DNA of 54,107 bases from JBCCGR01 sp039029195 (GTDB lineage: Bacteria; Pseudomonadota; Alphaproteobacteria; Rhizobiales; Rhizobiaceae), in the NCBI GenBank assembly GCA_039029195.1, contig JBCCGR010000028.1, positions 1 through 54,107 on the forward strand, in the 5' to 3' direction. The position numbers and the translations under genes were made by a program. The notes beneath the pieces were generated by a model. That model was not told the origin of the DNA, did no database searches, and saw nothing but the letters and a program-made list of their open reading frames with translations. Within the stretch, counting starts at the first letter, position 1, and every line of letters starts with the position of its first letter. Below, piece by piece: positions 1 through 9,846 of the stretch.

Positions 1-891
1 ATTTGCCCAGGTGATATATTCGCCAAAGTGGCTGTCAGTCGTGATGGGCAACATGCCAAAGCGTTCCAGAACTTCCGCAAACAACCAGCGATCTGACCAG
101 GGACGCACGGAGCTTGCCTGGATATCAGGCCTGTTCCAGAATCCTTCGGTTTCAACCACCTCGCCCGTGGCCTTGTGGTGCGCCAGAAGCTCGCTATAGC
201 CAGGGAGCGATGAGAAATAGGCAGGCGCTTTCGCGCGTACGTCGTCGTAAACGTCCCTCCCGTTCACCGTTGCTTCAAGCAGCACAGAGAAGTGGTTGAG
301 GCCTGCCGCGCGATAGTGAAGGTCCGAACGGTCAACGCCCAGCAGCGGAGCCAGGTGCCGTTCGAGCGATGCTATTTCGTGGCACATGCCAATGAGCTTC
401 AGTTCGGGGAACTTCCGCATCGCCGTGGTGCAGATGCGGCTCATCGGGTTTGAGTAGTTGAACACGGTCGCGTCGGGCGCGACATCCATGACCGCCTGAC
501 AAATATCGAGGATCGGCGGGATGATCCGAAGCGCATGGAACAGCCCTCCCGGACCACCGTTCTCCCCATAGACCTGATTGATCCCGTATTGCTGCGGCAC
601 GCGCCAGTCCTGTTCCCACAGCGCAAAACGGTCGCCGACTTCAATGGAGATGATCACAAAATCAGCCCCTTGCAGAGCGGCTTTGAGGTCCGTGCCTGCA
701 GTCACCGTCTGGCTCAACCCGTGGTCGGACACATAAGCCCGCGCCACGTCGAGCACCTTGCCAACTGCTTCGGCATCGATATCGTGCAGAGCAATTTCAG
801 CGCCATCAAGCACGGAGCTGGTGAAGATATCCCCTAGTGTGCCGCAGCCGAACTGAACACTTCCGGCGCCAACCAGAACGATTTTTGTCAT
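1..891 (-). CDS. GH4 alpha-glucosidase/alpha-galactosidase, partial (3' end beyond window)
   Basis: Glycoside hydrolase family 4 enzyme, cytoplasmic, cleaving alpha-glycosides by the NAD+/Mn2+-dependent redox-elimination mechanism of this family. The first 297 residues are visible; full-length members are about 430-480 aa. Seen: N-terminal Rossmann start MTKIVLVGAGSVQFG (NAD-binding GxGS), NYSNPM near residue 150, metal-binding Cys in GMCHEI near 165, and GLNHF near 200 (second metal ligand His). The ATG lies 30 bp after the stop of the ABC ATPase gene on the same strand, so it is the distal gene of the alpha-glycoside uptake operon and probably hydrolyses the imported sugar. Rhizobial agl operons carry a GH13 enzyme in this role instead. 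Alpha-galactosidase versus alpha-glucosidase cannot be decided by eye. Confidence 0.88.
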   Translation of the reverse strand, partial: MTKIVLVGAGSVQFGCGTLGDIFTSSVLDGAEIALHDIDAEAVGKVLDVARAYVSDHGLSQTVTAGTDLKAALQGADFVIISIEVGDRFALWEQDWRVPQQYGINQVYGENGGPGGLFHALRIIPPILDICQAVMDVAPDATVFNYSNPMSRICTTAMRKFPELKLIGMCHEIASLERHLAPLLGVDRSDLHYRAAGLNHFSVLLEATVNGRDVYDDVRAKAPAYFSSLPGYSELLAHHKATGEVVETEGFWNRPDIQASSVRPWSDRWLFAEVLERFGMLPITTDSHFGEYITWAN

Positions 892-920
892 TTTTAGTTC
901 CTTAGCGTTGAGGGGACTTG

Positions 921-2015
921 TCAGGCTGCGAAAGCAACCGCCTTTCCGTCCGCATCGAACAGTTTGAGATTGTCAGTTGCCGCAGTGAGATGAATGGTCT
1001 CGCCACGTGAAAGCTGTGCATCCGACGGTAATTTCGCGATCAATGGCTTCGAGTGCGCGGCCAAATCCACATAGGCATGTTGCACCTCGCCAAGCTGCTC
1101 CAGATAGCTGATCGTGCCTTCAAAAAGCGAGGTCTGGCCGTCTGCCACGACAAGATCTTCAGGTCGAACGCCAAGTTGGACTTTGTCGAGCCGACCTGAT
1201 GAATCTTTCAGATCGAGCGCAAGCGGGTCCGATGAGGGGCGCGGTATCATCACCGAAGCACCGTTTGACGAAGCAACACCATCGAGAATGTTCATCGCGG
1301 GCGATCCGATAAATTGCGCCACGAACAGATTTGTAGGACGATGGTAGAGTTCCATCGGCGAACCCACCTGTTCCACAACGCCATCACGCAAAACAACAAT
1401 CCGGTCCGCCAGCGTCATGGCTTCTACCTGATCATGGGTCACATAGATCATGGTGGTGTCGGCCATGGTCTCATGCAGACGGGCTATTTCGATGCGTGTT
1501 TGCACGCGCAGTGCGGCGTCGAGATTTGAAAGCGGTTCGTCAAACAGGAACACGGAAGGATCGCGCACAATCGCGCGCCCGATGGCGACCCGCTGACGCT
1601 GACCGCCAGATAGCTGTTTGGGCAAGCGATCAAGATATTGATCAACCTGCAAAATCGCTGCTGCTTCGCGCACGCGCTTGTCGATTTCTGCCTTGCCCTG
1701 ACCACCCTGCAACTTCATGCCAAAGGCCATATTATCGTAGACAGTCATGTGCGGATAAAGCGCATAGGACTGGAACACCATCGCGATACCGCGTTGCGAC
1801 GGCGTGAGCTTGTTGACCACTTCATCTTCGAAACTCAGCGTTCCAGATGTGATGTCCTCCAATCCGGAAATGATGCGCAGCAACGTGGATTTGCCGCAGC
1901 CGGACGGACCGACAAAAACAACAAACTCACCGCTTTTGATGTCCAGATTGACGTTGCGCAGCACGTCCACGGCACCAAAGCTTTTGCAGACATTTTCAAG
2001 TTTCAGGCTCGTCAT
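921..2015 (-). CDS. Sugar ABC transporter ATP-binding protein (UgpC/MalK/AglK family)
   Basis: ATPase that energises the alpha-glycoside importer from the cytoplasmic face; 364 aa is usual for the CUT1 class. Seen: Walker A GPSGCGKST near residue 38, Q-loop FQSYALYPHM, signature LSGGQRQRVAIGRA near 134, Walker B VFLFDEPLSNLD, switch His in YVTHDQVEAMT, then a C-terminal TOBE/OB regulatory region (about 235-364) with GVRPEDL. It follows the second permease gene by 40 bp and precedes the GH4 gene by 29 bp. It is a paralogue of the ATPase at 41897-43003. Class is certain; the substrate is inferred from context. Confidence 0.95.
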   Translation of the reverse strand: MTSLKLENVCKSFGAVDVLRNVNLDIKSGEFVVFVGPSGCGKSTLLRIISGLEDITSGTLSFEDEVVNKLTPSQRGIAMVFQSYALYPHMTVYDNMAFGMKLQGGQGKAEIDKRVREAAAILQVDQYLDRLPKQLSGGQRQRVAIGRAIVRDPSVFLFDEPLSNLDAALRVQTRIEIARLHETMADTTMIYVTHDQVEAMTLADRIVVLRDGVVEQVGSPMELYHRPTNLFVAQFIGSPAMNILDGVASSNGASVMIPRPSSDPLALDLKDSSGRLDKVQLGVRPEDLVVADGQTSLFEGTISYLEQLGEVQHAYVDLAAHSKPLIAKLPSDAQLSRGETIHLTAATDNLKLFDADGKAVAFAA

Positions 2016-2055
2016 GAGCGCTTCCTCCCCAGAGGATGGTGTTTGGCTTTCGCAA

Positions 2056-2883
<828 letters not shown>

Positions 2884-2884
2884 C

Positions 2885-3844
2885 TCAACGCCCTCCATCG
2901 AACTGCACCTTTCCAAGTCTGATGTAGAGAAGGGTGATGCCTGCGATCACGAGGAAAAGCAGGGTGGATGCGGCGGACCCATAAGCGAACTTGTCGAACT
3001 GAAAGAGGTTCTCCTGCGCAAACACACTCATCGATTTGGTCTGCGAATTGTTGGGTGTCAGCACATAGATAAGGTCGAAGACGCGCAGCGCATCAAGCGT
3101 GCGGAAGATGATCGCGACAGCAAGGGCTGGACGAATAAGCGGCAGCGTCACACGGAAGAACACCTTCACGGGGTGAACGCCGTCAATTTCTGCGGCCTCG
3201 TAGATATCTTTCGGGATCATCTGAAGGGCTGCAAGGATGAGCAGCGCCATGAATGGCGTGGTCTTCCACACATCAACAATGAGAACAGCAAGCATCGCGG
3301 TGTCGGCGGACGCTGTCCAGGCAATGGGTTCAGAAATAAAGCCAAACGTGAGGAACAGATCGTTCAAAATGCCGAACTGATCGTTCATCATCCACGCCCA
3401 CATTTTTGCAGAAACGATGGTGGGAATGGCCCAGGGAACGAGAACAGCAGCGCGGATTAGGCCACGGCCCTTGAACTCTGCATGGAGCACGAGTGCCACG
3501 ATTGTGCCGAACAGTGTTTCAAAGAAAACCGAAACGGCGGAGAAATAGACTGTGTTCCAGACCGCACTCCACCACTCACTGTCAGCAAGAAGGCCAAAAT
3601 ACTCGCCCTCGCCACCGCCATAGTCGACCCATTCAAGATAGTTGTTGAAACCAAACCATTTCGCCCCGGTAAGATCGTCGAGCGAGGCGTCGGTGAAGCC
3701 GAACCAGATCGTCTTGATGAGCGGGTAACCGGCAACGGCGAAAAGCACCACGATCATGGGGGCCAGAAACAGAAACGCCGTGCGTTTACGCTCCCGCTGG
3801 AGGTTGCTCAGTTCTGCCGATTGTGTGGTGGATTGCGAAGACAT
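2885..3844 (-). CDS. Sugar ABC transporter permease, MalF/AglF type
   Basis: First membrane subunit of the importer, 319 aa. Seen: short polar N-terminus (about 20 residues), hydrophobic helix FLFLAPMIVVLFAVAGYPL, a long periplasmic segment between helices 1 and 2 typical of MalF-like subunits, and the EAA motif YEAAEIDGVHPVKVF followed by VTLPLIRPAL near residue 225. The gap of 221 bp from the binding-protein gene holds two hairpins, so its transcript probably accumulates less than that of the binding protein. Its stop is followed directly by the start of the second permease. Confidence 0.93.
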   Translation of the reverse strand: MSSQSTTQSAELSNLQRERKRTAFLFLAPMIVVLFAVAGYPLIKTIWFGFTDASLDDLTGAKWFGFNNYLEWVDYGGGEGEYFGLLADSEWWSAVWNTVYFSAVSVFFETLFGTIVALVLHAEFKGRGLIRAAVLVPWAIPTIVSAKMWAWMMNDQFGILNDLFLTFGFISEPIAWTASADTAMLAVLIVDVWKTTPFMALLILAALQMIPKDIYEAAEIDGVHPVKVFFRVTLPLIRPALAVAIIFRTLDALRVFDLIYVLTPNNSQTKSMSVFAQENLFQFDKFAYGSAASTLLFLVIAGITLLYIRLGKVQFDGGR

Positions 3845-3954
3845 GAATTGCGTCCAACACAGGTGAAAGGGTTGGTGGTCAGCATGGCTGCTGCGTCCAG
3901 CTCATTGCGATCACAGGATCTCAGACCGTTCGGTCGGTGAGAGAGGGTTCAGAG

Positions 3955-3985
3955 CGGGCGCTCTCGAAAGGAGGAGAAGCGCCCG
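3955..3985 (-). promoter_or_regulatory. Intercistronic hairpin 2 between binding-protein and permease genes
   Basis: Perfect 8-bp stem CGGGCGCT/AGCGCCCG (3955-3962 with 3978-3985) around a 15-base loop. There is no T-run after it on the minus strand, so it looks like an RNA-stabilising or attenuating stem rather than a simple terminator. It is the second of two stems in this gap. Confidence 0.55.
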
Positions 3986-4010
3986 GTCCGTATCAATCAG
4001 GAGGGCAAGT

Positions 4011-4045
4011 GCCCGTGGCTAAAGCGTTCGAATTGAGCCACGGGC
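4011..4045 (-). promoter_or_regulatory. Intercistronic hairpin 1 just downstream of the binding-protein gene
   Basis: Perfect 10-bp stem GCCCGTGGCT/AGCCACGGGC with a 15-base loop, 20 bases after the binding-protein stop codon and without a T-run. It probably protects the 3' end of the binding-protein message, as REP-type stems do between malE and malF. The function is inferred; the stem is directly visible. Confidence 0.6.
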
Positions 4046-4065
4046 AATCCGGTTATTGTAAGGAA

Positions 4066-5325
4066 TTACCAGCCCGATCCTTTGAGCCGCTTCAGGCGAC
4101 CTTCCAGCTTGGCAAGGTTCTGTTCGGCTGTGCCATTGCCAGACATGGTGTTGTGCACGGCGGTCCAGAATTCCTTCGAGACTTCGTTGTAGTCTTTCTT
4201 GGTTGGAGCCGATGGACGCGGCACGGCATTCAGGAAGATATCTTTCCACTGCGGAATGATCGGCTGCTTGGCGGCCACATCGGCATCTTCGTAGAGGCTA
4301 ATGATGGTTGGCAGACGTGACAGTTCCGTGGCACGGGTCTTCTGAACCTCAAGTGAGGCAAGGAACAGAGCCAGCTCGGTCGCAGCATCCGGGTTTTTCG
4401 AATATTTCGAAACAGCCAGGTTCCAGCCACCGAGCGTGGCTGCTGATCCAGCGCCGCCGGAGGGAAGCGGCACGACCCCGAATTTGTCTTTCACTGCGGA
4501 ATCGTCGCTGTTGCCGAGTGAATAGGCATAAGGCCAGTTACGCATGAACGCAGCCTTGCCAGTCTGCCAGACACCGCGGGCATCTTCTTCCTTGTACCCG
4601 AGCACACCTTCCGGTGCGATGGTTCCAACCCAGCCTTTGGCCATGTTGAGAGCAGCGGCGGCTTTGTCATTGTTGATCGAGATTGTGCCGTCCGGTTCAA
4701 CAATCTGCCCGCCGCCGGAAGATTTTACCCATTCCAATGCGTCACAGGTCAGACCCTCGTAGGCTGCACCCTGGAACACAAAGCCATGGAAATCGGAGGT
4801 TCCGCCATCGCGCTCGCCCTTTTGAACCTTGGCGGCGATTTCGGTCAGTTCTGCCCAGGTGGATGGTGGCGTTGCACCATATTTTTCAAGCAGATCCTTG
4901 CGGTAATAAAGAGCCGGCGCGTCCGTAAACATCGGGATCGCAACGAGCTTGCCGTTCACCGTTTGAGACTCGATGATCGACGGGAAATGATCTTTCGCCA
5001 CATCCTTTGCCGCTTCGGTCAGATCGACCAGATGGTTGGCTAGCTGAGGCGCCCAGATCACGTCTGTGCGGTAGACGTCGATGTCGGAGTTTCCGGCGGA
5101 AAGCCACAGGCGATACTGGCCGAACTGGTCTGTGGTCGAAGGCGGCATCTCCACGATGGAGACCTTGTGGCCGGTTTTTGCTTCGAACTTGTCAAGATTT
5201 GCCCGCAGCATTTCGATGTCGCGGCCAACAGAGCCGGAAACGATCGAAAGGTCAGCGGCCCAGGCGGTGCCGGTGGCAAAAACTGCCGTGGCGGCAAGTG
5301 CCGTAACGAGACGACGTATTTTCAT
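4066..5325 (-). CDS. Extracellular sugar-binding protein (AglE/ThuE-like, SBP family 1)
   Basis: Periplasmic substrate-binding protein, 419 aa, feeding the CUT1 permease pair. Start: the ATG at 5323-5325 has Shine-Dalgarno GGGAGG eight bases upstream and opens a classic Sec signal (MKIRRLVTALAATAVFATGT, cleavage after AWA); the upstream in-frame extension is rejected. The mature protein has the family fold features: DVIWAPQLANHLVDL, APALYYRKDLLEKYG, FMRNWPYAYSL and GGWNLAVSKYSKNPDAA. The closest remembered pattern is trehalose/alpha-glucoside binding proteins of rhizobia (ThuE, AglE). It is the promoter-proximal gene, divergent from the LacI regulator, with a LacI-type operator in its promoter. 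Confidence 0.92.
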   Translation of the reverse strand: MKIRRLVTALAATAVFATGTAWAADLSIVSGSVGRDIEMLRANLDKFEAKTGHKVSIVEMPPSTTDQFGQYRLWLSAGNSDIDVYRTDVIWAPQLANHLVDLTEAAKDVAKDHFPSIIESQTVNGKLVAIPMFTDAPALYYRKDLLEKYGATPPSTWAELTEIAAKVQKGERDGGTSDFHGFVFQGAAYEGLTCDALEWVKSSGGGQIVEPDGTISINNDKAAAALNMAKGWVGTIAPEGVLGYKEEDARGVWQTGKAAFMRNWPYAYSLGNSDDSAVKDKFGVVPLPSGGAGSAATLGGWNLAVSKYSKNPDAATELALFLASLEVQKTRATELSRLPTIISLYEDADVAAKQPIIPQWKDIFLNAVPRPSAPTKKDYNEVSKEFWTAVHNTMSGNGTAEQNLAKLEGRLKRLKGSGW

Positions 5326-5375
5326 GAATTTTCCTCCCAATTGGTGCACAAAGGATTTGGGAAACCGAACAATAA

Positions 5376-5403
5376 AAGTTTCCAAAGCGCTTGCAAAATC
5401 ATA
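5376..5403 (-). promoter_or_regulatory. Putative promoter with LacI-type operator for the alpha-glycoside operon
   Basis: The minus strand reads TTGCAA, then a 16-17 base spacer, then TATTGT/ATTGTT, a plausible sigma-70 pair pointing to the binding-protein gene. The palindrome AAGCGCTT (5385-5392), with a central CG as usual for LacI-family operators, sits in the spacer, where a bound repressor would block RNA polymerase. Inferred from sequence only. Confidence 0.45.
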
Positions 5404-5542
5404 CTGAACGAATTTCGCAGGCGCTGTCAACACAATAACTCCGTGCGAGATGCGGCAGCGAATCTCTAAATTATCTATTTGTTTTTATTATAAGTTTTTC
5501 CAATCAATCATGCGGCCGATTAGTGCTTACACGCAAAAAATC

Positions 5543-5557
5543 GTTGCACAACGCAAC
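5543..5557. promoter_or_regulatory. Inverted repeat upstream of the LacI-type regulator gene
   Basis: GTTGC-ACAAC-GCAAC, 5-bp arms, about 45 bases before the regulator start. It could be an autoregulatory site or chance. It lies in the 276-bp divergent region, whose regulator-proximal half is AT-rich. Confidence 0.25.
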
Positions 5558-5601
5558 CAAATCGCTTTGAATGGAGTGTCTGCAAATACCGGAAGCAGGT
5601 G

Positions 5602-6618
5602 ATGGACCTCAAAAAGCTGGCACAGGAACTGGGCGTTTCTCAAACCACGGTGAGCCGTGCTTTGAACGGTTATCCTGAGGTCAGCGAAAAGACGCGCAAG
5701 CGTGTGATTGAAGCCGCAAACACCTATGGATACCGGCCCCACAGCGCGGCACGGCGCCTGGCCACAGGGCAGGCAGGTGCGATTGGCTTTGTCATGACAA
5801 TCAATGACGACGTGCCCACAGATCCGCTGATGATGGAGTTTCTGGCAGGCGCTGGTGCCGCTGCCGCCAAAGCGGGCATTGACATTCACATTGCGCCGAC
5901 GGCAAAGGAAGACGAGCTTGAAACCTATCGTCGGCTGGCCGGGTCGCGGCAAGTCGATTCCGTTATCATTTCGGCACCGGCACAAGACGACCCGCGAATT
6001 GGGTTGTGCACCGAAATCGGTCTGCCATTCATCGTCCATGGGCGCGCGATGCAGGACAAAATCCCCTACCCTTGTGTCGACATCGACAATGAGGGTGGCT
6101 TCCATGAAGCGACCAAACTGCTCCTTAACATGGGGCACAAACAGATCGGCTTCCTGAACGGCCCGACCTATCTCACCTTCGCTGCCCATCGCGAAAAAGG
6201 TGTTCGATCCGCGCTTGCGGACACCGGCCTGCCAGAGGATGCAGTCACCATCCACAATGGCGCAATGAACGAAGAGTTCAGCTATCGAAGCACATTGCAA
6301 CTTGTTGAAGAAACTCAGATATCGGGATTGCTGTGCTCATCCCTTATCCTTGCCGTTGGTGCCGTACGGGCCTTGCGGGAAAAGGGATTGGTGATTGGCA
6401 AGGACATTTCGCTCATCGCCCATGACGATGTCTTTGCCTATCTTCGACCAGACCTGTTTTCAATTCCGCTCACATGCACCCGTTCACCCATTCGCAACGC
6501 CGGATATCGCATTGCCGAGCGGCTTTCCGGCATCAAACGCGGTCAAATGCTCAGTTGCGAACACGAAATCTGGCCCGTCGATCTGGTGGTTCGCAAATCC
6601 ATTGGAGCCGCGGCCTGA
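5602..6618 (+). CDS. LacI/GalR-family transcriptional regulator (AglR/ThuR-like)
   Basis: Sugar-responsive repressor, 338 aa from ATG (a GTG one codon upstream is an alternative; the upstream GGAAGCAGG fits both). The N-terminal helix-turn-helix is MDLKKLAQELGVSQTTVSRA followed by the hinge-helix segment PHSAARRLATG; residues 60-335 form the periplasmic-binding-protein-like sensor (GAIGFVM, VDSVIISAP, HKQIGFLNGP, SLIAHDDV). Divergent from the alpha-glycoside operon, whose promoter contains a LacI-type palindrome, so it most likely controls that operon. It ends 13 bp from the convergent aminotransferase gene. Confidence 0.92.
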   Translation: MDLKKLAQELGVSQTTVSRALNGYPEVSEKTRKRVIEAANTYGYRPHSAARRLATGQAGAIGFVMTINDDVPTDPLMMEFLAGAGAAAAKAGIDIHIAPTAKEDELETYRRLAGSRQVDSVIISAPAQDDPRIGLCTEIGLPFIVHGRAMQDKIPYPCVDIDNEGGFHEATKLLLNMGHKQIGFLNGPTYLTFAAHREKGVRSALADTGLPEDAVTIHNGAMNEEFSYRSTLQLVEETQISGLLCSSLILAVGAVRALREKGLVIGKDISLIAHDDVFAYLRPDLFSIPLTCTRSPIRNAGYRIAERLSGIKRGQMLSCEHEIWPVDLVVRKSIGAAA

Positions 6619-6631
6619 AATTGAGTGGCCG

Positions 6632-8017
6632 CTACACGAGTCCCATTGCCTTCACGTCTTCCAGGGTGAGATCCAGCGCGGTCCGCGCCCGTTGCTCGAG
6701 CCGTTCAATCTCATCAGCAGATATGATCAGTGGCGGTGAGATAACCATGCGGTCGCCCACATGGCGCATGATGAGCCGATTGTTGAAACAGTGCTCACGG
6801 CAGATCAGCCCGACCGTTCCAACATCAGAGGAAAACTTCGCGCGGGTTGCCTTGTCGGGCGTCAGGGCGAGCGATCCCATGAGGCCAACAATGGGCGTCT
6901 CGCCAACGAGCGGGTGGTCACCAAGCCCGGTCCACATCTCAGCCAGCAAAGGTGCGGTGGTTTGGGCAACAGTCTCGACGATGTTTTCTTCTTCCAAGAT
7001 GCGCAGATTTTCCAGCGCCACCGCACAGGAAACGGGATGTCCAGAATAGGTGTAGCCGTGGTTGAACTCGGTCGTTGCGATTTGCTCGGCAACCATATCG
7101 CACACAATTGAAGCTCCCAGTGGCGCGTAGCCGGAACTCACGCCTTTCGCGATGGTCATGATGTGCGGTTTGATGTTGAACGTCTCACTTCCGAACCATT
7201 TTCCGGTCCGACCGAACCCGCAAATCACTTCGTCGGCTATGAGCAGAATGCCGTACTTTTCGCAGATCCGCTGGATCTCGCTCCAGTAGGTCTCCGGCGG
7301 AATGATCACGCCACCGGCCCCCTGGACCGGCTCCGCGATGAATGCAGCCACCCGCTCTGCGCCAAGTGCGAGAATTTTGGTCTCCAGCGCCTGCGCCCTC
7401 ATAAGACCGAACTCTTCGGCGCTCAGATCACCACCTTCACCCCACCAGTATGGCTGATCGATATGCTCGATGTCCGGGATCGGCATGCCGCCCTGGGCAT
7501 GCATCGCAGCCATGCCACCAAGGCTGGCGCTGCCCATGGATGAACCATGGTAGCCATTCTTGCGCGCGATGATGATATTGCGGTCGGGCTCTCCTTTTGA
7601 GGCCCAATAGTACCGAACCAGCCGGATATTGGTGTCATTTGCCTCCGATCCGGACCCTGCAAAAAACACATGATTGAGATCGTCTGGGGCGAGTTCTGCC
7701 AGCTTTGCCGCAAGAGCAATGGCGGGCACATGCGACGTCTGGAAAAACGTGTTGTAGTAGGGAAGCTCTCGCATTTGGCGCGCGGCGGCTTCCGCCAATT
7801 CAGCGCGCCCGTAGCCGATATTCACGCACCAAAGCCCGGCCATCGCGTCGAGATAGGTTTCGCCATTGGAGTCGGTCAGCGTAACCCCGCTGGCGCGCGT
7901 TATGACCCTGGGTCCTTTTTGGGCAAGCTCGTTCCCCATTGTGAACGGGTGCATGTGATGTGCCGCATCAAGCGCCTGCAATTCTTCCGTGGGAGGATGA
8001 TTTGTGATGATGTTCAT
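6632..8017 (-). CDS. Class III PLP-dependent aminotransferase (omega-amino acid:pyruvate type)
   Basis: Cytoplasmic transaminase, 461 aa from the ATG MNIITNHPP; the usual family length is 450-460. An in-frame ATG at 8062 would add 15 residues, and the still longer open frame has no support. Seen: substrate-side motif MAGLWCVNIGYG, phosphate-binding FFAGSGSEANDT, IADEVICGFGRTG (PLP ring contact Asp) and the Schiff-base lysine in TIAKGVSSGYAPLGA, about residue 291. Subfamily resembles pyruvate/omega-amino acid transaminases such as putrescine, beta-alanine or taurine enzymes; the donor cannot be told. Divergent from the MmgE/PrpD gene across 219 bp, so they may share regulation. Confidence 0.92.
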   Translation of the reverse strand: MNIITNHPPTEELQALDAAHHMHPFTMGNELAQKGPRVITRASGVTLTDSNGETYLDAMAGLWCVNIGYGRAELAEAAARQMRELPYYNTFFQTSHVPAIALAAKLAELAPDDLNHVFFAGSGSEANDTNIRLVRYYWASKGEPDRNIIIARKNGYHGSSMGSASLGGMAAMHAQGGMPIPDIEHIDQPYWWGEGGDLSAEEFGLMRAQALETKILALGAERVAAFIAEPVQGAGGVIIPPETYWSEIQRICEKYGILLIADEVICGFGRTGKWFGSETFNIKPHIMTIAKGVSSGYAPLGASIVCDMVAEQIATTEFNHGYTYSGHPVSCAVALENLRILEEENIVETVAQTTAPLLAEMWTGLGDHPLVGETPIVGLMGSLALTPDKATRAKFSSDVGTVGLICREHCFNNRLIMRHVGDRMVISPPLIISADEIERLEQRARTALDLTLEDVKAMGLV

Positions 8018-8236
8018 GGAAACCCGCGACCCGTCTTCATATGACGACAATGTTTGGTCCATTGAGACAGGCGAGAGGTCGACAATCAAGTGGGCACGGA
8101 GGTACAGGCCCCAACGCAAACAGGTTTGTTCTTCCACCTTGAACGTCCAAACCAAAATTTCAGGTCGCATTTCTGGGAAGACGGCCCGTTGAACGGGCGC
8201 ACACTGACCGAAACAACAATCAGGGATGTTCTGACG

Positions 8237-9619
8237 ATGAAGGGCGACCAGCGCACCAAAACCGATCACGAACTCTTCGACCGCATTGCCGGGTTCGCGT
8301 TGTCGGACACCCCTGAAATCCCTGAAAAGTCGCTGAAATGGGCAGCAACCCTGCTCGTCGATACACTCGGTGTCGCCGCCGGCGCAACTGATCTGGAATC
8401 GGGACGCATCGCACGCGAAACTGCCATCACGCTCTACAACACCAGCGATCCTCTGAGCGCAGCACCCATCCTGTTTGATGGCCGCACCGCCAGCATGGCC
8501 GGAGCCGCTTTTGCTGCAGCCAGCCAGATCGACAATCTCGACGGTCATGACGGCTACAACCCCACGCGCGGACACATTGGTTGTGCGATTGTTCCTGCCC
8601 TATTTGCCTTTGCGCACCATCGACCAGAATTGACCGGACGCGAAGCACTCAAAGCGATGGTTATCGCCTACGAATTCTCAGCCCGCGCCGCCATTGCCCT
8701 TCACGCAACGGTCACCGACTACCACACATCCGGCGCGTGGAATGCACTTGGCGTTGCAGCGTTGGGCTGTCGAATGCGGGGGCGCGACAAGGAGACATTG
8801 CGACACGCTCTGGGGATTGCCGAATATCATGGGCCGCGTAGCCAGATGATGCGTGAGATCGACAACCCGTCAATGCTGCACGATGGCTCCGGAATGGGCG
8901 CGATGATCGGAACAAGTGCGTTACTCATGGCCGAACAGGGGTTTACAGGAGCGCCTGCAATCACCGTGGAGGCGGCAGGTGTGGCACCTCACTGGGATGA
9001 TCTGGGATCGTTCTGGACCACCGATCTCAACTATATCAAACCCTATCCGATCTGCCGCTGGGCTCACGCGGCAATTGATGCGGTTTGGCATCTCCAACAG
9101 GAAACACGGTTCGACGCCGCAGACATTGCCAAGGTCACAGTGAACACATTCGAAGAAGCTGCGCGGCTCTACGCGGGTATTCCGGAATCCACGTCGCAAG
9201 CGCAATATTCACTTCCCTTCGCCGTGGCGACGATGCTCGCTCACGGAGAAATTGGGCCGTCCCACGTTCAGCTCGCAGCATTTGCTGACCAGACGGTCGG
9301 CCAGCTTCTCCCGCTGATTGACGTGAAGGAATGCGAACGACATTCATCGCGTTTCCCGCTCGCGCGATGGTCCGATGTAACGATTGAACTGAAGGATGGT
9401 CGCGTTCTGAGTTCGGGGGACATTCATGCGCGTGGGGGTCCCGAGGCGCCGATGACGGACAGTGAAATTCGTTCAAAGTTTGATGCGATGACATCGGATC
9501 AACTCACACCCGATCGCAGCGAGAAGATTTGGAATTCGGCAATGGCTCTCGTTGATCCCGACAGCAGACTTGGCGATCTGGCGGAGCTTGTTTATCCCGC
9601 CCCAGATGTCAGGCAGTGA
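8237..9619 (+). CDS. MmgE/PrpD family protein
   Basis: Member of the MmgE/PrpD superfamily, which contains 2-methylcitrate dehydratase, cis-aconitate decarboxylase and iminodisuccinate epimerase: enzymes that abstract a proton from, or dehydrate, short di/tricarboxylates. 460 aa from the ATG MKGDQRTKTDHE (AGGGATG upstream); the 49-residue upstream extension is not family-like and is rejected. Visible family signatures: LLVDTLGVAAGA near residue 40, AAASQIDNLDGHDGYNPTRGHIG (the conserved D-H segment near 95-118), AYEFSARAAIALH, HTSGAWNALGVAALGCRMRG and YPICRWAHAAIDAV. The divergent aminotransferase suggests an amino-dicarboxylate route, but this is inference. Confidence 0.88.
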   Translation: MKGDQRTKTDHELFDRIAGFALSDTPEIPEKSLKWAATLLVDTLGVAAGATDLESGRIARETAITLYNTSDPLSAAPILFDGRTASMAGAAFAAASQIDNLDGHDGYNPTRGHIGCAIVPALFAFAHHRPELTGREALKAMVIAYEFSARAAIALHATVTDYHTSGAWNALGVAALGCRMRGRDKETLRHALGIAEYHGPRSQMMREIDNPSMLHDGSGMGAMIGTSALLMAEQGFTGAPAITVEAAGVAPHWDDLGSFWTTDLNYIKPYPICRWAHAAIDAVWHLQQETRFDAADIAKVTVNTFEEAARLYAGIPESTSQAQYSLPFAVATMLAHGEIGPSHVQLAAFADQTVGQLLPLIDVKECERHSSRFPLARWSDVTIELKDGRVLSSGDIHARGGPEAPMTDSEIRSKFDAMTSDQLTPDRSEKIWNSAMALVDPDSRLGDLAELVYPAPDVRQ

Positions 9620-9846
9620 CCTCAACCCACACTAAATCTGCGAACCGAACGATCCAAACCCAATTGGTACCAGAAACCCGCAGTGTCTTTCGTGGTTCGG
9701 GTGGATTCAAACAATCGGAACAGCCAGGATCACTCCCGTGTGAAGGAATGCTATTTAAATGATTGGCATCCTGCACTACGTTTGTCTCTAGGAAGGGCCT
9801 CGTTTGCCGTTTACCCTAGGGTGAGCGCTATCGTGGGGAGACATAA

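Noticed and set aside
8018..8575. 186-residue N-terminal extension of the aminotransferase frame
   Set aside because: Overlaps the divergent MmgE/PrpD gene and is Cys/Gly-rich non-family sequence; the class III aminotransferase begins at MNIITN.
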